This document shows positions 1 through 11,852 of a stretch of DNA of 64,000 nt, piece by piece. Every line of letters begins with the position of its first letter. Within the stretch, counting starts at the first letter, position 1. Made by a program: the position numbers and the translations under genes. Source of the stretch: Hydractinia symbiolongicarpus. Its lineage: Eukaryota; Cnidaria; Hydrozoa; Anthoathecata; Hydractiniidae. The notes under the pieces were generated by a model. The model saw only the letters and a list, made by a program, of their open reading frames with translations, was not told the origin of the DNA and ran no database searches. The stretch covers positions 14,925,001-14,989,000 of the forward strand of contig NC_079888.1 in assembly GCF_029227915.1 (NCBI RefSeq), given 5' to 3'.

Positions 1-485
1 CACCGTTTTTAATATTGTATTCTTCATTATGAATCACGTTGGTAAAAATGTTACCATTGTGAATATGGTTTAAGACATGTTGTTTTAATTCTATCCATTA
101 ATCACTAGCCGAAGTCCCGTGGAAGAATCCACTGAATCTCTCATCGAGTCCATATGATGGGTGCCAAATAAAAACATAGAACATGGAGAACGTGGAGAAA
201 TCCACTTTAATCAAAGGAACAATGGAAAATATTGTTGATTAGAACCATTTCAACGACTAACAAATATACATAATACCACGTCAAGAAAGTCTGTTATGAA
301 TTACACTGACAATTAATTCTATTATTGACGAAAAACAGCTAAAACAATATACGTAATAAAAAAAATCTTACATTTGGTATGTGTAAGTTGATTGAATGTC
401 CGTAATCCGCGATGCATAAGGTAAAAACGAATTTTGGAATGTCTTTATTGCCCTGACTTTTAGTTCGTGGATTATCCCTTAAACA

Positions 486-560
486 AGAGATAATCTACTT
501 AACAAAGCGCGCCACGGGAAGGCAAGCCATGGGACTTTGCGCTTCACCTAAAAAAGAAAG
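486..560. repeat. Short structured dispersed repeat, copy 1
   Basis: About 70 bases matching 3710-3784 in the same orientation. The core is a 6-bp stem (505-510 with 539-544) closing a 28-base loop that carries CCACGGGAAGG and AAGCCAT. See copy 2 for the compensatory change. Confidence 0.65.
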
Positions 561-1303
561 AAGAGCATGTGTTAGACAACATAAGAAAACAGTGGTATGG
601 AGAAGTGTGGAAAAGGAAATAATCACCTACTGTAATGGACAATTGTGTTTTCGAAGGTGTAGTCAGAAAGAAAGACAAATAAATCTGGTGTGCTATATTA
701 AACTACCTGTTTAATTTATTGTACAACATAAACTCTTTAACTTATCCTCGCACTTTTATTAACGATAAGAAATAGGAGTTATCTGAAAGATTCGAACACA
801 ATAATGTAAACGGTGGAATGTAATAAACCATTACATACTAATAAGGTTTTATCACTTAGTGAGTAAAAGAATGTGACAATAAAATAAGAATGAAATGAAG
901 TTGAAAATGGGTAATTTAATATAAGCCATCTGGAATCGCAACAGAAACTTCAATTAAGAGAATTGTTCCGTAAATAATATGTTATGAAAACTTCTCAACA
1001 GCTACTTTGTAGTGTCAACGTGACACAATAGGGGGCATTCAAAAACGCTCAAATAGTCATTACTATGTACTCATCCGTCAACTAATTTGTATTTGCCTTA
1101 AAATGTTTGAACAAACTGTTTTTTGAATGCCTCCATGTTATCTATCTATAAATTAATACGACTTGTGTAAATTCAAATGGATTTGTTAGGAAACACAAAA
1201 ACGAAGTCTGTTCAGAATTGTTTTTACTCCGCAGAATTTTATTTTTGTTTGAAAACATGTTTAATTATAAAGCACTGTCGATCTCATCACCATGACAAAA
1301 GAT

Positions 1304-2848
1304 TCATTTTCCAAAATGAAAAGTGATAGTTCCGTCATGGCAATTAGACACAACAGTGCAGGGTCGACTTCGCTCTTGTGTTTCGGGGAACTGTGTTTGT
1401 TTATCATTAGTTGTAATGCTGGTGGTAGTTTTTTTATTTAGTTGTTTCTTCCAGCTCCTTTTGAATTTTTCACTGTCTTTATACCCATTATGTTTCCAAA
1501 ACTGAAACGATCTTTCAGATTTTGGACCAGGGTTCTCATCCCTATATTCTTTGTAGCGAGCACGAAGCTCGTCGTTCTCTTTTTCCTTTTCTGAAAAAAA
1601 TTAAACTTCTAATAATCAAAGATTTTACGTGCAAGTGCTAACGGTGTCCTCAATTTTATGTTACTTACTACTTACTATTTAAGTAACAATTGAAATTTGT
1701 AATTATGATTGATCTCTTTAGGTAAGTTGTGAAAGTAATTAAAATTAAAAATTAAATTGCTCGACATAATATAATATCTGCACTGTAAAGTCATGAAATG
1801 TGCTGATTTAAGTTGTCCTTTTTCACCATGAAATTTATGCTTGTTGATAGAACGTTTTTAAGAAAGTTTGAATGATGACGTTAAAAGATTTCGCAACAGT
1901 CTACGATGTTGTCATTAAAACACTGAAATTTTAGGTCATTCTTAGGTAATAAAAATGATAAATGATGTACACACATGAGTTTATAGTCATGTGTTTTCAT
2001 TTTATCTAATAGAAACGTATAATGACACTTACGTTCCCTTCTTTTCTCTTCTTTTAAACTTCGCATTTCTTTTTTCATTTGACGCAAAGCGTCGGCATGA
2101 TCTGCAACTAAGGAGATTTATTGGTAAAACTTTATTAAAGTCAATATAAAAAAAAAGGTTTTTAATCGATATTCCCTTCACTGAGTTTACACAGTATATA
2201 TGAGCAACTTACTTTCCTTGTCACGCCCCTCTTTCAGTAAGTCAATCTCTTTTTTCAACGTCACCAAGGACTTTTCTTGTTCAATACCTAATTTGAAAAT
2301 AATATAAAAGTAATTTATTTTTCATTCTATTGGTAGTTAAATTTAGATGTGTTCTTCTTAGACAAATAAAGTTTAATTAAACGAAAATAATCGTTAAAGT
2401 ATTTCCTTGAGATTGCACATCAGTATAATAAAAAAATTACTTTCCTTTCGACGACATTCTTGCATGTTCCATAATTCTTTTTTTAATTTTATTATCGTTT
2501 CGTCTTCTTCCATAACTAAGCAAAAAAAGTCATTTATTCTTGGCTGTGTCCTTTTAGATAAATAGAATTTTGAGGAAAAATAAATTGTGAATTATTAATT
2601 ATTGACATGTGCATTAAAGAAGAATTAACAAAGTTTGTTTCCAGTGTAAATTTTTGCAAATTTTCTAATAATAATACTTTGAATCGAAAAGCTATAGCTT
2701 TTTTTTCAAGCAAACTTTGTCAGTTGTTGTTCTGCTTACATAAAATTACATGGATTATTATACTCAAGATAATTATACAAACAATCGTGGGATACTTACT
2801 ATTGTTTTCCAAATCATCCATCTCAAAATCTAGCTCTATTTCACCCAT
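1304..2848 (-). CDS. Five-exon coiled-coil protein gene, 180 aa
   Basis: I built this model by joining minus-strand exons 2848-2800, 2515-2441, 2275-2213, 2101-2033 and 1590-1304; the total is 543 bases, an exact 181 codons. Four donors read GTAAGT or GTAATT. Exon 3 has an uncertain acceptor: the stronger-looking AG would start it at 2288 but breaks the frame. The start ATG at 2848 is the first in its exon, but the frame is open upstream, so more 5' exons are possible. The N-terminus is acidic (MGEIELDFEMDDLENN). Exons 2-4 are Lys/Glu-rich coiled coil, each with the pattern (L/M)KKE-x3-(M/L)-(Q/K)E-x2-R-x-K/R-E. The last exon holds an aromatic, basic stretch (SFQFWKHNGYKDSEKFKRSW) and a hydrophilic tail. 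I do not recognise the family. All introns are phase 1. Confidence 0.6.
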
Positions 2849-2869
2849 TTTAATATATTTATTACCTAA

Positions 2870-4670
2870 AACAAATGTGCGTCATTTGTTTAACTTTATA
2901 AAGTATTATAACACACTTTGAAAGTAGAATAAAAAAAACTTTTTTTAAAGGTTGTGGGTTTAATCCACTGGATCCATAATTTTTGCAGCACTTTTAAAGA
3001 TAATGCGCAGGTTCACTTCTACTAAAATTTTAATTTTTTATTACCGTTTATAATAATGGTTAGATCTACAAAGCTATCATTTTTGCAATTTAAAAAGGCC
3101 TTGGCTTTCAGTTCATGGAAAGTTCCTTATTCGTAGCAATTTTTTGGGTAAAAACATTTCATTTAAAACAATTTTGTTCATTTATAGATTGAAGTTACTT
3201 TTGGTTCCGTACAAATTTGCAAAAACGTAAAACAATTGTCTCTAACTTTTATTTTAATCAAATAAATCGACGTAATTAATTCGATAAGAAGAACATTTTG
3301 GCTTTTATAAGGGTCTGTAAAGTGTTAAATTTAACGAATTAAAGGGTTTAAATACTTTTGTAAATCTTTTATTTTTGCAATTTAGCCTTGTTCTTATATA
3401 CACATTACTAAAAGTACGAACAATGAAAATCCAAGTTGTAATACAATAAGAGTCAAATTTGCAACATTTCTTCAGTAATATTACTTAGCTCTAAGCGATG
3501 ATGTTTTGCCAAAATATATATTAGAAGTCAAAATAAAAAAAAATTAGACCATAACAATGCAGTCTATTTGTAATCATGAACTATATATATAAAACTGATT
3601 AAAAACTGAATTCTAAGTCCGAAAAAAATTCTATGAACTAAAAATTTATAGATGTCAAATGAGCGAACAATAACTCCAATATTATTTCCAAAAGAACTGC
3701 TACGAATATGGTAAATCCACTTAACGAAGTGCACCACGGGAAGGTAAGCCATAGGTCTTTGCACTTCACCTAAAAAGACATAAAGCTAAGTCTTTATGAT
3801 TCTACCCTTTTTAGGCTTGCACACACATTAAAGCTATCAAGTTCTTCACATTGCACTTGCCTAGACAGTTATTTACACATGCTTTCCAATTTCCAATTCT
3901 TTTATATGGTGTTTTGATTAAGAACTATAAACCTATTCTTGCGCTGACATATACGATATTTATATATATAGAGGAGAGGTCATTGGATATAACATATGAA
4001 ATAAACTGTTTGCATATTACAGTACAAGCGCTTGACAACAGTTGGTGAACATTGAAAAGCAATGCAAAGCAAAATATTAAAGTGAAAGACTTTAAATTTG
4101 AGTTAAATCATTTATTTATTGACGTTTTTTTTATCAGTGGATTGCACTGAAATCCTGTATGTAATAAAAGTGCTTTTCAAATTTCACCTGTGTGCAATTT
4201 TAAAGTAAATGTTAATCCATAGCATTCTTCTTGCAAGAATCATATCATCTTGCGCAGGAATCATCTCATCCCACCTGGTTACTGTGAATTAACATCATAC
4301 TTTAATCAGAAAAAAGAAAGCGAGAACTCAAAAAAGATTATTATTAACAAATTCAATTTTAGAAAAAAATTGTGCAATTAAATGTTTGTGAATTAATAAT
4401 GTAAAAATTCAAATAATGTAATTTTTAACAATTGACTGTCCTAAAAAGAATGCTTTTAAAGAACTTAAAGCTTGTTAACAACTTTTTTGAAAATTTGTTT
4501 TTTTTTGTATTTTTTGTTTCATTTTGATATAACAAAACAACTCCTACAATAAAATAAAATTTAAAAAAAATTTTATTCTAACAATTTTAAACGGAAAATA
4601 ATGTGCATGTAAAGATGCAAAATCCTGCCAGACAGGCAACATTTCTCAATTTCAAAAATGACAAAAACTT
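2870..4670. other. Gene-poor AT-rich stretch
   Basis: No coding exon could be supported here other than the short repeat at 3710-3784. The stretch is dominated by A/T homopolymer runs. It probably includes the 3' non-coding end of the neighbouring Helitron, whose terminal hairpin and CTRR end I could not identify. Confidence 0.5.
3710..3784. repeat. Short structured dispersed repeat, copy 2
   Basis: Second copy of the 486-560 repeat. The stem is 3727-3732 with 3761-3766 and the loop is again 28 bases. The fourth pair is T-A here and C-G in copy 1, so pairing is kept although both bases changed. It could be the head of a SINE or a foldback element. Confidence 0.65.
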
Positions 4671-4683
4671 ACTGCTAGCTGGA

Positions 4684-7600
4684 CTAAAGTACTTGCTGAT
4701 AAACAACATTTTTTGTGTAGGATTTATTTAAAACATATCCTTGTTTGTCTGTTCTTAACACTTTAACTTTAATATCGTTGAATGAACGCGCCCTTGAAAA
4801 AGCCACGTAAAGTTGACCATGAGAAAAGCAAGGTCTTCGGAGAAAAATCCCAACTTTTTCAAAGGTTTGTCCTTGTGCTTTATTAATTGTCATTGCATAT
4901 GACAATCGCAACGGAAACTGACGCCTTCGGAGCTGAAAAGGTAAGCCAGTGTCAGAAGGCGTTAATTGAACCTTTGGAATGAGAACTCTGTGACCTTGCG
5001 CTATACCAGTTAATATTTCTGCATCAATTGTGTTTATCCTTAAGTGGCGCACAACTAACCTTGTGCCATTACACAATCCTGATTTTAAGTCAAGATTTCT
5101 TAACAGCATTACTACCGCGCCAACCTTTAGTTTAAGAGAATGTGGTGGCATACCTGACGGAGTAAGAGAATTTAAAAACTCTAAAGGATACAAATTTTGT
5201 TCTTCAACATCATCTGCTACAACAGAGTCAGCGCTATTGTATGTTATTACATCCCCTGGGATCTTTTCAAGAACTTCATCATTTATCTGCAACGTATCTT
5301 CATTTGTCGCAGATAATATAACTCTCGACGAATAGTCTTCAATAATAATGCCATCAAACATGATATCGATGAGATTTTCACTGTTTTTTAATACACAAGT
5401 AGGAGGTATTTCTATGCAGTCCCTAAAAGGATCAGCTGGTTTTGTGGGAAGTTGGTCACTTCCAAGCTGCAAAAGCCAATCTGCAAATTCCTGCTCTTGT
5501 AGTCCGGCTCGCATATTTAACCGTAGTTGAAAAGAAGTTATTAATGGCCATATATATGAGCTCTTTAAACATACATCAATCACTTCTGCAGGTCTTGCTT
5601 TTTTGACTACAGGTAAAATTTGTCTAAAATCTCCGCCTAAAAGAACAACTTTTCCTCCAAAAGGGAGATTGACGTTGGTAATATCTCTAAGCATAGTGTC
5701 AATAGCCTGTAAAGCATACTTTGGAATCATGCTACACTCGTCAAATACAATAAGATCTTTTTCCCTTAAAGATAAAGCTTGATGACTTGTAGGAGACAAA
5801 TTACACGTACTTGTATCCACTATAGGAACGGGTAGCCTAAATAAAGAGTGTACAGTGACACCCTTATTCAAAAGAGTTGCAGCTATTCCAGTCCAAGCAC
5901 AGGTTGCTACTTTTATCTCCCTACTTTGCAAATATTTTATAATGTAGTTGTAAGTATATGTTTTTCCTGTGCCACCAGGACCATCTAGATAAAATAAGCG
6001 GGAGTTCTGTGGATTACCATTACAAACATTTGTTACAGCGCCAATAATGGTATCTGCTGCATTCACCTGATCACGATTTAATGTAGGTCGAATTTGGGCT
6101 ACGTCTTGAGCTATCAAACCCAAATCCGGATCTGGGTCTGCTGGAAGTTCTTCTACTTCTGGTAAGCCAAAATCAGCAAGACTTTTACCTGATTGTCTGA
6201 TAGTTGTTGCTATATTGCTTAGAGCAGCAAGTTCTGCATTAACTTCTTCCATAGTACGACTGAAATCTTCAATCATACCCATGCGGTTATCCAGCCACAG
6301 CTGTAGTGGATTGTTTAAATCACAATGGGTAAGTAAGAAACAAAAGGTTTGCCTTAATTGCCTTGGAGAACCGACAGCAGTCACTTCTTCCAACGTCCTC
6401 TCCCACTCATCATCACCTTCAAGAAGACCTCTTGCAAGGCAAGCCTCGCGAAAAGTTGGGTACAAGTGGTCATTGAACGTTCTTAAAAATTCAAAAGAAG
6501 TTGCACCAGGAACATGAAGCAATAGCACTCTAAGGTAAAATCTTTCACCTTCCTTAGGGTTTGAAGAATACATTCTGCTGATAATTTTACCACCCCCTCT
6601 TCTTCTCACCTTCCATTTATTTTGTGATTTATCAAACACAAAATGGTACGGAATGTCAGTGTATAAGTACATATTTGCATTTGCATTTTGCTGATTAAGT
6701 AGAAACCAAGCAGTGAGATGAGAAAGGCGATTTTCAGCTCTCTCAACTGCAGCTGCTTCATCACCTTCACGAAAGTAAACCCTTTCATAATTTGGCAAAT
6801 GAAGAGCTAGTCTGAATATAACATGTGATTGGTCATGCAAATTGTAAGCAAAAAGACGCCAACATGCCTCTGGAGAAGATACGTACCTTGCATCAAGAAA
6901 AGTTGTTACTTCATCATGATCTAACCTTTCGTTTATCTGAATATTCGCACAGTCAAAACCTTTATATATATACTTATAAAGATATTTTACAGCTTTAACC
7001 GTCATACAGGCCTCAATATTTATATGAGCATTGTATTTTTTTGACAAATAAGGGTTATAAGGAACAATCCATCTGTTATCAATATCTGAATTTCTGATAG
7101 TAATAGTCCTTCCATTATCACGACGCCTATATTTTGGATAACCATTACGATTTGAAACTGTGGAATTTGAGAAATCTTTAGGGAATTCTTTGGAGCATTT
7201 CCCATCTACCATGCAAACAGAAACAGGATTTAAATGTCCGCATGGACCATGAATCATGCAACTTTTTATTGTTTTATATAATTGCGGATCATCTATTTCA
7301 AGAGGAATTTCCGCTGATATTATGGTATCAATATCATCAGCATGGCGGAGCTTGTCTTCGTGAGTCAAATGTATAAGCATATGGACATGTGGAAGTCCCC
7401 TTTTTTGAAATTCTATTACATGAACATAAGCTATGGTTTTACCTAGTACTCCTCGCGTGTGTATATCTGCAAGAAGTTCTCTCAATTTTAAATTAAAGAC
7501 CCTTGCTATAAGGTCTGGCCGATCGCATGGACTTTGACCGGGAAAGAGATTGTCTTTAACCTCTGGCCAATTTGGATTACATGTGAAAGTTAAGAATAAA

Positions 7601-9201
7601 TCAGGCTTTCCATATTTTGCAACAATGGCCATTGCGTCCATGTAATTTTGACGCATTGCTCTTGGGCTACCTTGAAATGAAGATGGAAGAATTATAATAC
7701 GTCCTGGATTGAGCTGTCTTTCGTCAGCTCTGATACTCAAATGATCTACCAAGCCCTGGTAAGACTCAGCTCTTAGTTGCGCTTGATTTCTGCGTATAAA
7801 ATCTAAACGTTGACCTTCAACCTTAGTATATGCATCAACAATGTACTGCTGCAATAATTTTTTGCCGTAATGAATAGAACTGAAGCTATTCCTTACTGCA
7901 AGTCGATACACATAGAACTGTAACATTGTTACTGTTTGACGTCTTGCTGTGCGGTGTTCTTCAACGTGGAGAATGTTATTATACCATCCTGGATCTCCCC
8001 TTGGAAAAAAAACGGGATACATCATTGGGTCAACATTTGCCGACATCGTAGAGAGATTAGTTAATGGTCGATCCTTTGGATATATTACAATATCTCGTGT
8101 GGTCGGTGGTGCACCATCTTCGCCAACAAATACCACAGCTACTTCATCTTGAGTTGGAGTGTTATATCGCCTCCTATCTCCACCAGCGAGCATTCGCATC
8201 GTTACTTGAGAAGCTGGGCGATTTTCACGCACTGCTCGTTGATTTTCCTCCATTTCAACTGCAAACATATTTTTGAACGCTGCACTGAAAGGAGATTCTC
8301 TTTCCATTACAGTATGAAGCATGTGCATTACCTCTTCTAAACACTCGGCATTTGCTGGATTATTCAAACGAATGTTAAGTGCTTCTGTTGAATCTATTAT
8401 ATACAACTGGTTGAAGGAGGGTGTAACATTTTCAGGAGGATGCAAACAGCCAGACCGATGAAAAAGCTGTCCACTTATCCTAAAGCAAGGGGGCCCATGT
8501 CCTTGTGGAGGTCTTATATTTGCTCCTAGAGAGGCAAAAGCAAAAGATGAATTATATTTTCGTATATTTGTTTGAAAATTTTTACATAATTGCTCCCTTC
8601 CCGTAAGCAAGTGAGTCAGCTCTTCAGGGTATTCATTTAATTCAGGAAGGGCTACTTTACCGGATTGACAACATTTAAAATTTCCTTCATTTTGAAATTT
8701 TTTACTGGAACAATATGGACATGTGTCAGACATAGGACCAAGTGTGTGTACAGAAGTTTGAGAAACAACACCAAAATCCCTTGCAATATTATGAAAAACT
8801 CTACGTGCGTTTTCTCTGACATGCCTCATGTTTTCAGCATTACGTGCAAGTCTCTCTTCTCGTACTCCTACTTGCTCTACTCTCCTCGCAGCAGCTACCT
8901 GCTGTGCATTGCGCCTCCTTCTAACTTCCGCTTCAGCAGGAGTTTCAAATGCCCTGTGTGCTAACATGCGAGAAGTATTGGTGGACCGTCGACTTCTCAC
9001 TTCAACATGCGGTAAGGTGGATATTCTGGAGGAAGAACTAACATTACCTAGTGGATCATTTTCAAACTCTTCTGCTATATTATTTGGTGCATTATTACTA
9101 TCTATATTATTATTAGAATGGTTGGTATTATTAGCAGGCCGCTGCAAAACAAATCTGCCTAATGAGTTTAAAACTACTCTAAACCCATTGCTACCAGCCA
9201 T
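4684..9201 (-). CDS. Helitron Rep/helicase transposase, full length
   Basis: A single uninterrupted 1505-codon frame. The protein carries out rolling-circle transposition in the nucleus: a HUH-type Rep nuclease nicks and joins single strands and a PIF1-type helicase unwinds DNA. An N-terminal low-complexity Asn region is followed by a CPYC..CC zinc-like motif (about 161-178) and the Helitron N-terminal domain. The HUH motif reads LPHVHMLIHL near 603-612. The catalytic Tyr motif KYLYKYIYKG lies near 739-748. The helicase has Walker A GPGGTGKT near 1074-1081, Walker B IVFDE near 1151-1155, GGDFRQILPVV near 1189, and a C-terminal motif INKAQGQTF plus YVAFSRAR. The ATG at 9201 opens the frame. 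The intact frame contrasts with nearly every other element here and suggests recent arrival or activity. Confidence 0.95.
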   Translation of the reverse strand: MAGSNGFRVVLNSLGRFVLQRPANNTNHSNNNIDSNNAPNNIAEEFENDPLGNVSSSSRISTLPHVEVRSRRSTNTSRMLAHRAFETPAEAEVRRRRNAQQVAAARRVEQVGVREERLARNAENMRHVRENARRVFHNIARDFGVVSQTSVHTLGPMSDTCPYCSSKKFQNEGNFKCCQSGKVALPELNEYPEELTHLLTGREQLCKNFQTNIRKYNSSFAFASLGANIRPPQGHGPPCFRISGQLFHRSGCLHPPENVTPSFNQLYIIDSTEALNIRLNNPANAECLEEVMHMLHTVMERESPFSAAFKNMFAVEMEENQRAVRENRPASQVTMRMLAGGDRRRYNTPTQDEVAVVFVGEDGAPPTTRDIVIYPKDRPLTNLSTMSANVDPMMYPVFFPRGDPGWYNNILHVEEHRTARRQTVTMLQFYVYRLAVRNSFSSIHYGKKLLQQYIVDAYTKVEGQRLDFIRRNQAQLRAESYQGLVDHLSIRADERQLNPGRIIILPSSFQGSPRAMRQNYMDAMAIVAKYGKPDLFLTFTCNPNWPEVKDNLFPGQSPCDRPDLIARVFNLKLRELLADIHTRGVLGKTIAYVHVIEFQKRGLPHVHMLIHLTHEDKLRHADDIDTIISAEIPLEIDDPQLYKTIKSCMIHGPCGHLNPVSVCMVDGKCSKEFPKDFSNSTVSNRNGYPKYRRRDNGRTITIRNSDIDNRWIVPYNPYLSKKYNAHINIEACMTVKAVKYLYKYIYKGFDCANIQINERLDHDEVTTFLDARYVSSPEACWRLFAYNLHDQSHVIFRLALHLPNYERVYFREGDEAAAVERAENRLSHLTAWFLLNQQNANANMYLYTDIPYHFVFDKSQNKWKVRRRGGGKIISRMYSSNPKEGERFYLRVLLLHVPGATSFEFLRTFNDHLYPTFREACLARGLLEGDDEWERTLEEVTAVGSPRQLRQTFCFLLTHCDLNNPLQLWLDNRMGMIEDFSRTMEEVNAELAALSNIATTIRQSGKSLADFGLPEVEELPADPDPDLGLIAQDVAQIRPTLNRDQVNAADTIIGAVTNVCNGNPQNSRLFYLDGPGGTGKTYTYNYIIKYLQSREIKVATCAWTGIAATLLNKGVTVHSLFRLPVPIVDTSTCNLSPTSHQALSLREKDLIVFDECSMIPKYALQAIDTMLRDITNVNLPFGGKVVLLGGDFRQILPVVKKARPAEVIDVCLKSSYIWPLITSFQLRLNMRAGLQEQEFADWLLQLGSDQLPTKPADPFRDCIEIPPTCVLKNSENLIDIMFDGIIIEDYSSRVILSATNEDTLQINDEVLEKIPGDVITYNSADSVVADDVEEQNLYPLEFLNSLTPSGMPPHSLKLKVGAVVMLLRNLDLKSGLCNGTRLVVRHLRINTIDAEILTGIAQGHRVLIPKVQLTPSDTGLPFQLRRRQFPLRLSYAMTINKAQGQTFEKVGIFLRRPCFSHGQLYVAFSRARSFNDIKVKVLRTDKQGYVLNKSYTKNVVYQQVL

Positions 9202-9430
9202 TACTTACGTACACACAAGATTAAGTTGTCCTAAAATAAAAAAGATGTATCTGTTACATCTCCAAAAAATGAGTATAATAGACTATATAATAGAGAATTA
9301 TAGCCGGAAACTTCAGCATATTATGTAATTACAATAACTATGTATACACATGTTCTTATAAGGCACAAATCATTACTCGATATGTAGCTAGCTAATTCAA
9401 TCACCTTTTTTTACAATTTTTACAATTCAG

Positions 9431-9708
9431 AATAAAACAGGATTTTATAAATTAGATGCATAAAATGTGGCTACAGACTAAATTTGGAGAAAAGCTATGA
9501 AGCAAAAATAAGGTCGTTTATCAATATCGTGGTTCACACGTTAAACAAAAAGCATGTAGGTTCAAAACAATAAAACAGGATTTTATAAATTAAATGCATA
9601 AAATGTGGCTACAGACTAAATTTGGAGAAAAGCTATGAAGCAAAAATAAGGTCGTTTATCAATATCGTGGTTCACACGTTAAACAAAAAGCATGTAGGTT
9701 CAAAACAA
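9431..9708. repeat. 138-bp tandem duplication, two copies
   Basis: Bases 9431-9568 recur at 9569-9706 with a single visible mismatch (ATTAGATG versus ATTAAATG). Near-identity implies a recent duplication. It lies just upstream of the Helitron frame on the element's 5' side. No coding potential is evident. Confidence 0.92.
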
Positions 9709-9719
9709 ATGCTTACGTA

Positions 9720-11460
9720 ATTTTTGGAGTTTGGTGTTCTTACAAACATACCTAACCTAGGTAAGGTGTAGCCTTATATGCAAATTAGCAAATCATTTAC
9801 CTTGTAAATCTCTTCGCTGTAAACAAAAACTTTTTTCTTTTGCACAGTTTGTTTTGTTTATTTTTTCTTAGCGACGTAAAAGAATTAGATTCTTAATCGA
9901 ACGTTCTGAACCAATGAACGCGTTCGAAAAACGTCACATGATAACAATAAGAAACCGTTACAAAGCCAAAACAAAAGGATTGAGATCCCGCTTGCCCACG
10001 CTTATGAAGGAGTGACCATCGGACCTAGGGCAGGAAACCCGTAATTCTTTTCAATGGCCTCACCGTGCGCACACACACACAAGGCGTATTAATATATAGA
10101 AAAGCATTCTTGATTCGCAATCTTCAATCGTGTACAAAAGGCATGGGTCTTGCTTCTACCCACTCCCGTCATTCAATTTTGAAAGATGAATTTTGTGGCT
10201 GACTGAGGTAGCGAAATTGCTGCGGTGATAACTGTTGTACCAACACTAAAAATTAGTGTAGACGGGTGTAATATCTGCAGAAGTTATATGTTTTTTGTTG
10301 ATTTTGCTATTTTTTTCGAGTAAGGTTGTCAGACTCGACATAATTCGCGAACGATTGTTGTGTCCATGCTGTCAAAGAGCTATTGGACTGCAGGATTGGT
10401 AATAGAAGATCTCCGTCATTGATGGTATTCTTTATTCTTGCACAATATAAACAATAAACAGATACTCTTAAGGACAGTCATAAACAAACTATTCAAAAAG
10501 TGAGATTTAAGAAGTTATTCGCACTTATAGACAACCTGTTCATGATATTTGCTTTTTGATAATGATTTTTTTTCTTTTTTGCCACTGCTTTCAAACAATA
10601 GAGACAAAATGGAGTAGCGGTAGCGCATTCTGCTCGTACTCACATAGTATTAGATCCTCACTCCAGCGCACAATTAATGCAGTCTTGTCAGTCATCAACG
10701 AAACGCCAATTTGTCTGGCAAGCATGCAAGAAAGCAAGCAAGTCAGAGCATTGTTAGACATATGTCTGGTGATAAAGTTAGATTGTTACAGTAAAAGTGG
10801 AGGAAGAGCCTGCCATTTGAATGGAACATGCAAAAACCTTTGTACTTAGTTACTTTAGAGTTTGACAGTATTCGTTTTAGTGGTACGAAAAGTTACAATC
10901 TGCAAAATGTATCAAAACTATAAAAAAACAGTTTCTTTTAACGAGAAATTAAGAACAACAAGAGGAGCTGTACTTGGTAAAAAATACTATATTGATAGCT
11001 TTAGTAAGGCTATTAATAGCTTTATACGATTTTAAAGTCATTGTCGTTGCCTTTTAACAGCTTTGTCCGAGTTCAACATTTGATTACTGATTTCTCATAT
11101 GCAGTAGTGTGACAACGAGTAGAACAACTGGTAAAAATGAGTAAAATAGCACCACATTGGACGCAGCCAATACATAAAGAAATTTAAAGTGCGATATCAT
11201 TTTCTCTTTGTTTTATTTTTACAATAAAATGTATACATGACAAAGGTATGGTCTTCTTAAAGTTAACGGCGAGCAAACGCAACATTATATACGCAACGAA
11301 ATAACGAAATGCATGGATTGTTAGGTTTATAGTTTGCGCACATTTGCTGATCAATTCTCTATACATACCATCAGTTTAATCAGAATCAAACTTTTTACAT
11401 GCGTAGTGAACATTGATAACGCTCAATAAAATACAAGTTAATGGTTAATTAATTTTCCTT
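9720..11460. other. Gene-poor intergenic stretch with a degenerate tRNA-like motif
   Basis: No supported gene. It includes a short AC run near 10070-10082 and, at about 10611-10675, a sequence with a tRNA A-box-like core (AGTAGCGGTAGCGC) and a weak B-box-like AGATCCTCACTCC. That looks like a decayed tRNA-derived SINE head, not a functional tRNA. Confidence 0.4.
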
Positions 11461-11465
11461 TTTAA

Positions 11466-11487
11466 GCATATTCCGAGGAAGACTATA
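11466..11487 (+). repeat. 22-bp direct repeat bracketing the BEL/Pao remnant, left copy
   Basis: Exact copy of 14776-14797 (begins GCATATTCCGAGG, ends GACTATA). It lies outside the recognisable pol sequence on the low-coordinate side. Confidence 0.85.
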
Positions 11488-11790
11488 CGCCCAATCATGA
11501 AAAGGTGTGTTTGTAGTAACACTTGATAAAATAAGAAGCAAACCGAAAAAGGTGATCAATTAGGACAATTACGAGGTATTTAGAATTTAAATCTTCATGT
11601 TGTTTTTGACTTACTGCACATTTACTGCACACCAGATCATTCTCAGATTTATAAACAAGTTCTTATGTCTAATATAATTATCCTGTTGCTATAAGGTCCA
11701 ATATATGGGGTACGGTAAAGAAGAGATAACTACAAATTTTCGATCAACTTTTAACTTCGACTTGAGTTCAAAGCTAAAATAATAACAAAA

Positions 11791-11852
11791 ACGTATAAAA
11801 TAAGCGTATAAAATAAGCGTACAAAATAAACGTACAAAATAAACGTAAAAAA
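11791..11852. repeat. 14-bp minisatellite, about 4.4 copies
   Basis: Tandem units of the form CGTAYAAAATAARC drift slightly from copy to copy. It lies in the 3' flank of the BEL/Pao remnant. Confidence 0.8.

Larger units (their letters stand above)
4600..9720 (-). mobile_element. Autonomous Helitron (ends not resolved)
   Basis: Defined by the intact Rep/helicase frame at 4684-9201. On the minus strand the 5' end should lie above 9201 and the 3' end below 4684. A small inverted repeat near 4625-4640 (CCTGCC/GGC) was considered for the 3' hairpin, but no CTRR end follows it. The limits given are approximate. Confidence 0.6.

Noticed and set aside
4684-9328. Several open frames on the plus strand across 5030-9328
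   Set aside because: They are antisense shadows of the Helitron gene with no motif of their own.
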